A stretch of 41,674 nucleotides of DNA, from positions 1 through 41,674 of the IMG/VR virus record IMGVR_UViG_3300009149_005697, one strand, 5' to 3'. Source of the DNA: a virus. Within the stretch, counting starts at the first letter, position 1. Every line of letters starts with the position of its first letter. This document shows positions 33,057 to 40,335 of the stretch, piece after piece. A program made the translations under genes and the position numbers. The notes under the pieces are model-generated. The model searched no databases. It was not told the DNA's origin and worked only from the letters and a program-made list of their open reading frames with translations.

Positions 33057-33650
33057 TTGAAAAAAATATATGTAAGCTGGAATGACATACAACGCCAGAC
33101 ACAAGAATTGGTGAGACAAATGTGGTTGGATCAATGGGTTCCTGACTATATCGTGGGCATCACTCGAGGCGGTTTGACTCCGGCCGTGCTTATCAGTCAG
33201 TATCTGGATCGACCCATGTACACATTGAAAGTGAGCTTGCAACAACAAACACCTGACTGCGAAAGTCATGTGTGGATGAGTGAAGACGCGTTTGGATACC
33301 ATCGCCTTGACCTAGACTCTGGTATCTCTCAAACCGATCTCAGTAATTCTGCTCTGCGCAAGAACATATTGATCGTCGACGACATCAATGATCAAGGTTC
33401 CACATTGAACTGGATCAAAAATGATTGGCAGACAAATTGTTTGCCAACCAACCCAGACTGGAAGGATGTCTGGAACAACAATGTGCGCATAGCCGTGCTT
33501 TATCACAACGAAGCTAGCCACAGCGAAATAGATCCTGACTACTATGCAGAGTCGATCAACAAGATCGAAGATCCAAGTTGGGTAGTTTTCCCCTGGGAAG
33601 AATGGTGGCGTCGATGGAACCCCAATGAACAGCACAAGGAGCTGACATGA
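33057..33650 (+). CDS. Type I phosphoribosyltransferase
   Basis: 197 residues, TTG start with AGGAGG just upstream. DYIVGITRGGLTPAVLISQY is the PRPP-fold first loop, and NILIVDDINDQGSTLNWIKN is the PRPP-binding signature (VDDINDQGST). Family members add phosphoribose from PRPP to a purine or pyridine base (hypoxanthine/xanthine-type salvage). The base cannot be read here. It is followed by the MazG-like and glycosylase genes and, two kb on, by nadE, so nucleotide or NAD metabolism is plausible. Confidence 0.75.
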   Translation: MKKIYVSWNDIQRQTQELVRQMWLDQWVPDYIVGITRGGLTPAVLISQYLDRPMYTLKVSLQQQTPDCESHVWMSEDAFGYHRLDLDSGISQTDLSNSALRKNILIVDDINDQGSTLNWIKNDWQTNCLPTNPDWKDVWNNNVRIAVLYHNEASHSEIDPDYYAESINKIEDPSWVVFPWEEWWRRWNPNEQHKELT

Positions 33651-34015
33651 GCAATCCTTTTTTAGATCAATCACAGTTTATGCGAGCTTGCGGACAGACT
33701 GTGGGTGAACGAAACAATGCCCAGTTCATGATGTACTACACTCTAATCAAAGAAGAGATGGCTGAACTCATGGCCGCATATCAGCTTGATGATCGTACCG
33801 AACAGCTGGACGCACTCATTGACATCTTGGTTGTTACCATTGGTGCCCTGCACTCCATGGGCTGCGATCCAGAAGGTGCCTGGAACGAAGTCATGCGCAC
33901 AAATATTGCCAAGATAGATCCCGTCACAGGTCGAGTAAACCGCAGAGAAGATGGCAAGATACTCAAGCCCGATGGATGGCAAGCTCCACAACTGGCAAGG
34001 CATCTCCGTGATTGA
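33647..34015 (+). CDS. MazG-like nucleotide pyrophosphohydrolase
   Basis: 122 residues, 4-nt overlap with the previous gene. MYYTLIKEEMAELMAAYQLD is the E-E-x2-E metal-binding helix of the all-alpha NTP pyrophosphatases, and QLDALIDILVVTIGALHSMG is the second E/D-x2-D helix. NIAKIDPVTGRVNRREDGKI is the conserved C-terminal loop of phage MazG/HisE-like proteins. These remove unwanted (d)NTPs or act on ppGpp-like signals. Its end overlaps the glycosylase gene. Confidence 0.75.
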   Translation: MSNPFLDQSQFMRACGQTVGERNNAQFMMYYTLIKEEMAELMAAYQLDDRTEQLDALIDILVVTIGALHSMGCDPEGAWNEVMRTNIAKIDPVTGRVNRREDGKILKPDGWQAPQLARHLRD

Positions 34016-34436
34016 GCCCTTGCGTGATGATCTCATGGTGCAACAACAGTTGGGTGGTCGCACCCAACGCGACCGGATCTGGCAGCACATGGTGGCCGTG
34101 ATCATGCTGAACCAGACTGGGCGCAAGCCAGTGAAAACTGTGTTTCCCATATTTGTTGATCGTTGGCCCGGACCAGTGGATTTCATGCATGCCAGCGAAC
34201 AGGAAGTACGAGATGTGATCTGGCCCTTGGGCATGGTGAACGTGAGGTCAGAAAGATTGCGGCGCATGACCTTAGATTTCTGTACATGGGATCTAGAAGA
34301 TGCTACAATGCTGTATGGAATTGGAAAATATGGATCAGATTCTTACGAGATATTTTTTAATAGTAACTACTCAGTAGATCCCACAGACAAAGAATTGAAA
34401 CGCTACTTACAAGAAGAAATTTTTACTGCGACCTAA
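33972..34436 (+). CDS. EndoIII/MBD4-like HhH-GPD DNA glycosylase
   Basis: 154 residues from MDGKLHNWQG; ATG 33951 is also in frame and both overlap the MazG gene. RIWQHMVAVIMLNQTGRKPV matches the first helix of the HhH-GPD fold (LLNQTSG in MBD4), VRDVIWPLGMVNVRSERLRR matches the next, and MLYGIGKYGSDSYEIFFNSN is the hairpin-helix (GIGKYASDSY) with the catalytic Asp. It should excise modified or mismatched bases. The catalytic Lys of EndoIII is not visible, which favours the MBD4-like monofunctional type. In a phage with modified DNA it may act on the host genome or on mis-modified bases. Confidence 0.75.
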   Translation: MDGKLHNWQGISVIEPLRDDLMVQQQLGGRTQRDRIWQHMVAVIMLNQTGRKPVKTVFPIFVDRWPGPVDFMHASEQEVRDVIWPLGMVNVRSERLRRMTLDFCTWDLEDATMLYGIGKYGSDSYEIFFNSNYSVDPTDKELKRYLQEEIFTAT

Positions 34437-34439
34437 ATA
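34432..34439 (+). promoter_or_regulatory. Late promoter box CCTAAATA, leaderless geometry
   Basis: Box overlaps the previous stop codon; then AAAAC (5 nt) and the ATG at 34445. Weak at its first two bases, but the spacing equals that of the other leaderless starts. Confidence 0.5.
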
Positions 34440-34444
34440 AAAAC

Positions 34445-35338
34445 ATGGAAAAAATAACCTACACTGAAATATTCTATAGCTTGCAGGGCGAAGGCCGGTG
34501 GACCGGAGTACCTTCGATTTTCTTTCGCACATTTGGTTGCAATTTTCGTTGCAGAAAATTCGGCCGCGATCGCAGTGAAATCATCGATGGTCACAATCCC
34601 GAAGTTGTTGGCATCATACGTGACATCGAGCGCGACCCCGATCGTTATCGAGAATTCCGCGATCTACCCTTGGTCACAACAGGTTGCGACACCTATGCAT
34701 CAATCTATCCAGAATTCAAAAGATTCAATCATCAGGCCGATGTTTACACGATAGCAGACGAAATACATCAACTACTGCCGGAGAATAGATGGGATCTCAA
34801 CGACCTCGATCCCATACACTTCATCATCACAGGCGGCGAACCTTTGCTGGCCTATCAACAGCTTTATCCTGAACTCTTGGATATGCTGTGTCAGCGAGGT
34901 CTACGCGACCTAACCATCGAGACCAATGGCACACAAGAACTCTATGCAGACGTTGTCAAATATCTCGTTGAAGATTTTACACGCATGGGCCGTGACCGAG
35001 ACAGACTCACGTTCTCGGTAAGCCCAAAACTGCCAGGATCTGGAGAATCCTGGGACTCGGCCATAAGACCCAACACAGTCAAGAGCTATGAGATGATAGG
35101 TTTTACCTATCTCAAGTTTGTGGTGGCGACACAGCAAGATGTAGAAGATGCTGAAAGAGCCGTGGCCGAATATCGCGACGCAGGATTTGGTGGACCGGTG
35201 TATCTCATGCCCACAGGCGGAGTTCCTGAAGTCTACAATCTCAATGTACGTGAAATAGCACAGGCTGCCTTGCACCGTGGTTGGAGATACAGTCCACGCT
35301 TGCAGGTAGATATCTGGCGCAACGAATGGGGAACCTAA
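34445..35338 (+). CDS. queE: QueE-like 7-carboxy-7-deazaguanine synthase with split Cys motif
   Basis: 297 residues. YTEIFYSLQGEGRWTGVPSI is the QueE opening, and FFRTFGCNFRCRKFG gives Cys32 and Cys36. The third cluster Cys is not two residues later but in TTGCDTYASI (Cys81), so the usual C-x3-C-x2-C-D is divided by ~44 residues inserted before the CDT. FIITGGEPLLAYQQLY and LTIETNGTQELY are the SAM-binding GGEP and the ribose site. The enzyme turns 6-carboxytetrahydropterin into CDG, the step before preQ0. It is longer than E. coli QueE (223). Leaderless-type late promoter. Confidence 0.85.
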   Translation: MEKITYTEIFYSLQGEGRWTGVPSIFFRTFGCNFRCRKFGRDRSEIIDGHNPEVVGIIRDIERDPDRYREFRDLPLVTTGCDTYASIYPEFKRFNHQADVYTIADEIHQLLPENRWDLNDLDPIHFIITGGEPLLAYQQLYPELLDMLCQRGLRDLTIETNGTQELYADVVKYLVEDFTRMGRDRDRLTFSVSPKLPGSGESWDSAIRPNTVKSYEMIGFTYLKFVVATQQDVEDAERAVAEYRDAGFGGPVYLMPTGGVPEVYNLNVREIAQAALHRGWRYSPRLQVDIWRNEWGT

Positions 35339-35339
35339 C

Positions 35340-36098
35340 ATGATCGATCTTGCAACACAAATTTCAAAATGGATTCGTAACTATGCCGAAGACAGCGGGC
35401 ACGATACTTTGGTAATAGGAGTGTCAGGCGGAGTTGACTCGGCCACTGTGAGTACCTTGTGTGCTCGTACAGGTCTAAACACCATCGCTGTGTCGATGCC
35501 GATACGTCAGCGCCCTGAGCAAAATGAACTCAGCCTTGCGCATTGTGCATGGTTAGACAGCAATTTCGCCAATGTAGAAACACGGGTGTTTGATCTCACA
35601 GAAGTTTTTGAACTCTTTGAAAAAAGCATGTCTCCCTTTGTTGATACATTGGCTTTTGCCAACAGTCGCAGCAGGCTCAGGATGGTGACACTGTATCAGA
35701 TAGCACAGAGCAGCGGCGGTCTGGTGGTAGGTACAGGAAACAGAGTTGAAGATTTTGGAGTGGGATTTTATACCAAATACGGTGACGGTGGAGTAGATAT
35801 AGGGCCCATCGGAGATCTCACAAAGACCGAGGTGTGGGCCATGGCCAGAGATCTTGGCATCGACAGCCGCATCATCGATGCTCCGCCCACTGATGGATTA
35901 TGGGACGATGGGCGCAACGATCAAGATCAGCTGGGTGGCCTATCTTATGCTGAATTAGAAAGAGCCATGGACATCGACGAAGGCCGTATCACACGAGCAT
36001 CTGATGCAGACAATACCTTGCTAGAACAGTACCGTGTGATCCGGAAACGGAGTCTTCACAAGATGAATCCCATACCCATCTTCCGAAAGTCTCACTGA
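35340..36098 (+). CDS. nadE: NH3-dependent NAD synthetase (NadE)
   Basis: 252 residues, ATG one base after the queE stop. VIGVSGGVDSATVSTLC (SGGVDS at 29-34) is the ATP-pyrophosphatase P-loop. LVVGTGNRVEDFGVGFYTKY, then DIGPIGDLTKTEVWAMARDL and PPTDGLWDDGRNDQDQLGG, are NadE-specific and rule out QueC. It amidates deamido-NAD to NAD with ammonia and ATP. A phage copy would keep NAD up during infection, or counter host defences that destroy NAD. No glutaminase domain. Confidence 0.85.
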   Translation: MIDLATQISKWIRNYAEDSGHDTLVIGVSGGVDSATVSTLCARTGLNTIAVSMPIRQRPEQNELSLAHCAWLDSNFANVETRVFDLTEVFELFEKSMSPFVDTLAFANSRSRLRMVTLYQIAQSSGGLVVGTGNRVEDFGVGFYTKYGDGGVDIGPIGDLTKTEVWAMARDLGIDSRIIDAPPTDGLWDDGRNDQDQLGGLSYAELERAMDIDEGRITRASDADNTLLEQYRVIRKRSLHKMNPIPIFRKSH

Positions 36099-36523
36099 TG
36101 GGATGGATACAACGATTCGGTAACAAAATCTTGCAGAAACCGGAAAAAATCGACAAAAAAATGCAAGAGAAAACAAAACCTGACGGTGCTACAAAAAAGA
36201 CTACAAAAATTAACACCGACAAAGAATTGGCCACCAAACAAGGCGAGCCCTATGTGGCCATAATTGGGCTTGATGTCAATCCCGAAAACCTACATGAAGG
36301 AGCGTTTGAGCTTGACTGGAACGACAAATTCATAGCCAATCTAGTACGTGCTGGATACCAGATGCAGGCAAATGAGCCGGAGAATGTCATAGTAGATCGC
36401 TGGTTCCAGAATATCTGCCGGCATGTGGTCATGGAAAGTTGGGAGCAAGAACAGGCCATAAATCCACAACCGAGATTCACCCAAACACGTGACATCGGCG
36501 GTGGACGCAAGGAAGTTTCGTGA
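36098..36523 (+). CDS. Conserved marine T4-like phage hypothetical protein
   Basis: 141 residues. A Lys-rich, disordered N-terminal third (KKMQEKTKPDGATKKTTKIN) is followed by GEPYVAIIGLDVNPENLHEG, AFELDWNDKFIANLVRAGYQ, VDRWFQNICRHVVMESWEQE and RDIGGGRKEVS, a pattern I recall from many cyanophages. The start shares its A with the nadE stop. Role unknown. Confidence 0.65.
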   Translation: MGWIQRFGNKILQKPEKIDKKMQEKTKPDGATKKTTKINTDKELATKQGEPYVAIIGLDVNPENLHEGAFELDWNDKFIANLVRAGYQMQANEPENVIVDRWFQNICRHVVMESWEQEQAINPQPRFTQTRDIGGGRKEVS

Positions 36524-36578
36524 TCGACGGTGATTTTTGGCTTCACTCCTCTACATACCTTGATCAGTCAGGAACCCC

Positions 36579-37289
36579 ATGAAACTGTTCGTTAACGGTG
36601 ACAGCCATACAGCAGCCGCTGAAGCAGTAAATCCGCATGCTTTTGCCGAAGACGACGGAAGATACAACTATCTCGGACGTGTGCCGCATCCGGCCAATCT
36701 CCGTGTGAGTTGGGGCAAACGCCTGAGCGAAACCCTCAAATATGGATTTTATTGTGCTGCCGAATCTGCATCCAGCAATCATCGCATCCGTCGCACCACT
36801 CGTGAATGGCTACAACAAAATCCGCAGTCCACCACAGAAAGCCTGATGATCATACAGTGGAGCACCTGGGAGCGACAGGAATGGTTGATCGACGACATGT
36901 ATTATCAGGTCACTGCTTCTGGCATCGACGATGTGCCATCCGAACACCAGGATCGATATCGCAGATACATCGCTGATCTAGACTGGCAGGCCGTGACCGA
37001 ATACGAACACCGTGAGATCTGGCAACTGCATCAAGAACTGGCAGATCTATCAGTGCCGCATGTGTTTTTCAATGGCAACAACCATTTCGATTGCATACCA
37101 GACAATCAGCGTAGAGACTGGGGAGCCAGCTACATCGCACCTTATGATCCGGAATCTACCTATCATCAGTGGCTTTTGACACACGGATTCCAGACAGTTT
37201 CTCCAGATTCCTATCATTTTGGGACCGAAGCCCACGGTGCATGGAGTGTTTTTATGTTACAATATGTTATCAAAAACCAGATGGTATGA
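36579..37289 (+). CDS. SGNH/GDSL-like hydrolase (second copy)
   Basis: 236 residues. MKLFVNGDSHTAAAEAVNPH places the block-I GDS Ser at residue 9. A middle block reads AAESASSNHRIRRTTREW (Ser/Asn, as in block III), and the C-terminus DSYHFGTEAHGAWSVFMLQY gives an Asp...His pair like block V. It is similar in plan to the gene at 1479 but not close in sequence. Likely an acyl-ester hydrolase or a relative; substrate unknown. Confidence 0.65.
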   Translation: MKLFVNGDSHTAAAEAVNPHAFAEDDGRYNYLGRVPHPANLRVSWGKRLSETLKYGFYCAAESASSNHRIRRTTREWLQQNPQSTTESLMIIQWSTWERQEWLIDDMYYQVTASGIDDVPSEHQDRYRRYIADLDWQAVTEYEHREIWQLHQELADLSVPHVFFNGNNHFDCIPDNQRRDWGASYIAPYDPESTYHQWLLTHGFQTVSPDSYHFGTEAHGAWSVFMLQYVIKNQMV

Positions 37290-37298
37290 GCACACTCC

Positions 37299-38306
37299 AT
37301 GAAATATCTACTGATAGACACTGCCAACATGTTCTTCCGAGCCCGACATGCGGCCTTCCGTGCAGCTGATGCTGCTGAAAAAATTGGGTATGCTTTACAC
37401 ATAACGCTCAGCAGCATCAACAAGGTCACGCAAAGATTTGGTGCTGATCATGTCATGTTTGCCTTGGAAGGGCGCAGCTGGCGCAAGGATTTTTATCCTA
37501 AATACAAACGCAATCGCACAGACCTGCGGCAGGCAGCCAGCCCAGCAGAACAAGAAGAAGATCGCCTGTTTTGGGAAACCTATGATGCTTTGACTAAATA
37601 CTTGGCTGAAAGTACCAACTGTTCAGTAATCCGACACCCCAACGCCGAAGCCGATGATGTGATCGCAAGATGGATCGACCTCCATCCCTGTGACGAGCAT
37701 ATCATAGTCAGCAGTGACACTGATTTTGTCCAACTGTTGGACAAACATGTCATGCAGTACAACGGAATATCCGATGAACTGATCACTGTGAACGGCGTGC
37801 TAGACAAAAACCACAAGCCTGTGATTGACAAAAAAACCAAATCGCCAAAGACTGTTCCAGACCCTGATTGGTTGCTGTTCCTTAAATGCATGCGTGGAGA
37901 TCCCACTGACAATGTGTTTTCCGCTTATCCTGGAGTACGTGTCAAAGGTTCGAAAAACAAGATTGGTCTCACTGAAGCCTATGAGGATCGGCATCAACGA
38001 GGATTTGCCTGGAACAACCTCATGCTGAGTCGTTGGGTTGATGCTGACGGAGTGGAACATCGTGTGCTCGACGACTACATGCGCAATCGCTCATTGATCG
38101 ATCTCAGAGCCCAGCCCGAGGAAATCAAACAAGCAGTAGATTCGGCCATAAACGAGCAAATCAGTCACAGGGCGGTGTCCCAGGTTGGTGTCAAGTTCAT
38201 GCGTTTCTGCGGTGTGCATGATCTGGTACGACTCAGCGAACAAGCCGAGCAATATGCAAGATGGTTGAATCAACCCTATCAAGGAGAACTAGATGATAAA
38301 AGCTAA
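37299..38306 (+). CDS. rnh: T4 RNase H-like / FEN-family 5'-3' exonuclease
   Basis: 335 residues, similar in length to T4 RNase H (305). MKYLLIDTANMFFRARHAAF carries the first metal Asp, VMFALEGRSWRKDFYPKYKR the arch region, HPNAEADDVIARWIDL the A-E-A-D-D metal motif, and HIIVSSDTDFVQLLDKHVMQ the S-S-D-x-D motif. LLFLKCMRGDPTDNVFSAYP is the H3TH/G-D-x2-D-N region. It removes RNA primers and 5' flaps at the lagging strand and would work with the polymerase and clamp. It overlaps the next gene by 14 nt. Confidence 0.85.
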   Translation: MKYLLIDTANMFFRARHAAFRAADAAEKIGYALHITLSSINKVTQRFGADHVMFALEGRSWRKDFYPKYKRNRTDLRQAASPAEQEEDRLFWETYDALTKYLAESTNCSVIRHPNAEADDVIARWIDLHPCDEHIIVSSDTDFVQLLDKHVMQYNGISDELITVNGVLDKNHKPVIDKKTKSPKTVPDPDWLLFLKCMRGDPTDNVFSAYPGVRVKGSKNKIGLTEAYEDRHQRGFAWNNLMLSRWVDADGVEHRVLDDYMRNRSLIDLRAQPEEIKQAVDSAINEQISHRAVSQVGVKFMRFCGVHDLVRLSEQAEQYARWLNQPYQGELDDKS

Positions 38307-38742
38307 ACCTGTGGTGCCCGACCGATATTGGATACTGCGTGATCAGGATCGAAAGATCGGCAACATAACCGTTACAGATCATGGTTACGCTGTCAAAATT
38401 GGTGACCATATAGATACCTACAAAAATCTGCGCAGTCTCAAGCGCAAGATATCAGTGGACTTTGAAACACCACCGTCACAGACTTCTAGCAAGGAAAAAA
38501 ACGAAATCTATGGCTATCCCGTGGATTGCCAGATCTACAATCCCATGTTCGATGTCAAATCCCAGTTGCCTTTGTTTACCAAGGAACCCAACAGCCGTAG
38601 CTGGTTCGCGGCTGGTTATTATCGGATACAACATCACAGTCGATATCAGATAGTTTTCTGTCCCAAGCTGATATTACTGCAAAGATATCAATATCAAGGG
38701 CCTTTTGCCACCAATAGCATCAATGAGCTTACACATAGCTAA
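38293..38742 (+). CDS. Conserved marine T4-like phage hypothetical protein
   Basis: 149 residues, ATG overlapping the RNase H end with AAGGAG before it. DRYWILRDQDRKIGNITVTD at the start and GYPVDCQIYNPMFDVKSQLP, LPLFTKEPNSRSWFAAGYY, FCPKLILLQRYQYQGPF towards the end form a pattern I recall from cyanophages. Role unknown. Its place after RNase H hints at a link with replication. Confidence 0.7.
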   Translation: MIKAKPVVPDRYWILRDQDRKIGNITVTDHGYAVKIGDHIDTYKNLRSLKRKISVDFETPPSQTSSKEKNEIYGYPVDCQIYNPMFDVKSQLPLFTKEPNSRSWFAAGYYRIQHHSRYQIVFCPKLILLQRYQYQGPFATNSINELTHS

Positions 38743-38929
38743 ATTCATCGATCGTCTCCGGTCAGCCGAAGACCGCGGACATCGAGATGTGATCATCCCA
38801 GTATCTGAAGCACGCATGCTTCATGCCGACATCACAAGATTGCTGTTGCTGCTGGAAAATTCGGCACATCAAACACCACCGTCTACATCTGTGCAAGTTG
38901 AACTCAAGGGACGGCCATTCAACTCCTAG
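38723..38929 (+). CDS. Small conserved helical phage protein
   Basis: 68 residues from MSLHIAKFIDRLRSAEDRGH; overlaps the previous gene by 20 nt. SEARMLHADITRLLLLLENS is an amphipathic helix. The pattern is common in marine T4-like phages. Role unknown. Confidence 0.6.
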   Translation: MSLHIAKFIDRLRSAEDRGHRDVIIPVSEARMLHADITRLLLLLENSAHQTPPSTSVQVELKGRPFNS

Positions 38930-38934
38930 TTTTT

Positions 38935-38942
38935 GATAAATA
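38935..38942 (+). promoter_or_regulatory. T4-type late promoter box GATAAATA
   Basis: Predicted +1 ~38948. The leader GGAGTTTAAT (10 nt) carries its GGAG site at the very 5' end before the ATG at 38958. Confidence 0.6.
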
Positions 38943-38957
38943 ATCTGGGAGTTTAAT

Positions 38958-39263
38958 ATGAGCCGACCTAAACCAACTGTGATACTGGAAATTACCGATA
39001 AAAAAACCTACAAGACTGAACAGGTGCTGGCAGCCCGTGGCATATGGGCGGTGTTCTACGATGATGCTCCCATCAATCTCAAAAGCAGCAATCTCCTGGT
39101 GCAATATCCCGGCCCCAAATATCGCAAAGTCAGTTTCAGTAATCAAGGACATGCTGTTAATCTAGCCAAAAAACTCAATCAACATTTTCGTACCGACAAG
39201 TTTGCAGTGGTTCTGTTGACACAAGGGCAACAGATTTACCCCAATGCCAAATCTCAAACATGA
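38958..39263 (+). CDS. Conserved marine T4-like phage hypothetical protein
   Basis: 101 residues. MSRPKPTVILEITDKKTYKT, GIWAVFYDDAPINLKSSN, YPGPKYRKVSFSNQGHAVNL and AKKLNQHFRTDKFAVVLL match a very widespread small phage protein. No catalytic residues are evident; the fold appears alpha/beta with a basic middle. It overlaps the next gene by 20 nt. Confidence 0.7.
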   Translation: MSRPKPTVILEITDKKTYKTEQVLAARGIWAVFYDDAPINLKSSNLLVQYPGPKYRKVSFSNQGHAVNLAKKLNQHFRTDKFAVVLLTQGQQIYPNAKSQT

Positions 39264-39606
39264 TATAACCCAGTATCTGATTGCTGAACTCAATGATGCA
39301 GATCTGGCCTCTACCAGCAGCACTTGGTGGTACAACATCCGTGCCAATGGAGGCCTAAGACTCACTGAACAAGGCAATCAAATCTTGGGTGAAAAACTCA
39401 AGCTGGAACACTGGCAATGGTTCTACACCAACAAAAACACGGTGGACAAAAACAATCTTCTGAAATTGGATCGATTGGTGGCTTTTCCCTATTTTATTGA
39501 CAAACGCAATCGCAAGATAACTTTCTATAGCAGCCAGGAAGCCATGATGTTGAATCTCTACGGAGATCTCACTGCCTGGCTGGCCAGTTTGCAAAATACA
39601 AAGTAA
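39244..39606 (+). CDS. Conserved phage hypothetical protein
   Basis: 120 residues, starting inside the previous gene. WWYNIRANGGLRLTEQGNQI, LVAFPYFIDKRNRKITFYSS and EAMMLNLYGDLTAWLASL form a winged-helix-like rhythm I recall in marine T4-like phages. It may bind nucleic acid, but nothing in the sequence proves that. Confidence 0.6.
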   Translation: MPNLKHDITQYLIAELNDADLASTSSTWWYNIRANGGLRLTEQGNQILGEKLKLEHWQWFYTNKNTVDKNNLLKLDRLVAFPYFIDKRNRKITFYSSQEAMMLNLYGDLTAWLASLQNTK

Positions 39607-39629
39607 GTAAGCAATGACTAACCTAGCGG

Positions 39630-39658
39630 TTGACCAGAAATTCGCCATTTCGTATACT
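39630..39658 (+). promoter_or_regulatory. Sigma70-type promoter, leaderless geometry
   Basis: TTGACC, 17-bp spacer, TATACT. Counting +1 as 7 nt past the -10 gives 39665, the A of the next ATG, so this early promoter also looks leaderless. Confidence 0.7.
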
Positions 39659-39664
39659 ATAAGA

Positions 39665-40003
39665 ATGGAGCATACAAAAACATCACGACGCAAGCGACAG
39701 GATCGCACACACATCGTGTACCAGATCCAGTCGGGGTCGGACTTCTACATCGGAGTCACTGCCCGCACCGAGTCAACGGTACTGAAAAGTGTGCGGGTGC
39801 GCATGAACAAGCACCTCTATCGTAGTCGTAGTGAAGACCGGTCGTGGCGGCTCTACGAAGCCCTGCGCGAGCGTGGACCTGGGGCTTTTGTATACTCGAT
39901 CCTGGCCGTGGTGCGTGGCAAGCGCGAAGCTCATGGCGTCGAACGCGGCTTGATCCGCGAACTCCAGCCCACGCTGAACACTGATGTGAGGACCGCACAA
40001 TGA
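39665..40003 (+). CDS. GIY-YIG-like endonuclease domain protein
   Basis: 112 residues from ATG 39665; an in-frame ATG at 39614 lies upstream of the promoter and is therefore less likely. HIVYQIQSGSDFYIGVTART is the GIY-YIG opening (Y at 33-like, Y-I-G), VRVRMNKHLYRSRSED follows, and RGKREAHGVERGLIRELQPT carries the Glu of the catalytic helix and the LN-x-N end (TLNTDVRTAQ). Phage versions include homing endonucleases and DNA-nicking proteins. Early promoter suggests early expression. The stop overlaps the next start by 4 nt. Confidence 0.7.
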   Translation: MEHTKTSRRKRQDRTHIVYQIQSGSDFYIGVTARTESTVLKSVRVRMNKHLYRSRSEDRSWRLYEALRERGPGAFVYSILAVVRGKREAHGVERGLIRELQPTLNTDVRTAQ

Positions 40004-40143
40004 CCAAGATCAAAAAAACTGCGAGACAGCGCAACTGGGTGGCCAAGCACAATTTCAATCGGCCCGCGCGCCATCGTGATCGCACCCAGTACCAGCGTCG
40101 TGACAAACATCAGCATCAGGCGGCCGCATGTTGTGGTTCCTGA
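40000..40143 (+). CDS. Tiny basic protein
   Basis: 47 residues: MTKIKKTARQRNWVAKHNFN then RPARHRDRTQYQRRDKHQ. The VAKHNFNR-x-HRDR pattern is one I know from small basic proteins in T4- and T7-like phages. Likely nucleic-acid binding. ATGA overlap with the GIY-YIG gene. Confidence 0.6.
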   Translation: MTKIKKTARQRNWVAKHNFNRPARHRDRTQYQRRDKHQHQAAACCGS

Positions 40144-40262
40144 CCAGCGCAGTGATGTTTTTTGTCATAAACTTTGCTTTGACCCTGGTGTTCCGGCGCT
40201 GGGGTGTCACACCGAGTTCTTACACTGATCCCTGGAATCCTGAAAGGAAACATCGTGACTGA
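40128..40262 (+). CDS. Tiny single-pass membrane protein
   Basis: 44 residues. MLWFLTSAVMFFVINFALTL is a hydrophobic N-terminal segment followed by Arg-rich VFRRWG, so it probably inserts with the C-terminus inside. It overlaps both neighbours. Role unknown. Confidence 0.5.
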   Translation: MLWFLTSAVMFFVINFALTLVFRRWGVTPSSYTDPWNPERKHRD

Positions 40263-40335
40263 AACTGTGTTTGTTGTCCTGCTTGTTGTGATAGGCCTTG
40301 TGGCCATTTTTGGAGACCAATATGATCCGGATTGA
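40255..40335 (+). CDS. Tiny membrane peptide
   Basis: 26 residues, GTG start with AAAGGAAACATC upstream: MTETVFVVLLVVIGLVAIFG then DQYDPD. Wholly hydrophobic except the ends. It overlaps the genes on both sides. Confidence 0.4.
   Translation: MTETVFVVLLVVIGLVAIFGDQYDPD

Noticed and set aside
35340-36098. Possible QueC, because it is adjacent to queE and has SGGVDS
   Set aside because: The GTGNRVEDFGVGFYTKYG and PTDGLW segments are NadE-specific, and the zinc Cys cluster of QueC is absent.
37492-37506. CCTAAATA late-type box inside the RNase H gene
   Set aside because: It encodes the conserved YPKYKRN motif and no start follows at a suitable distance.
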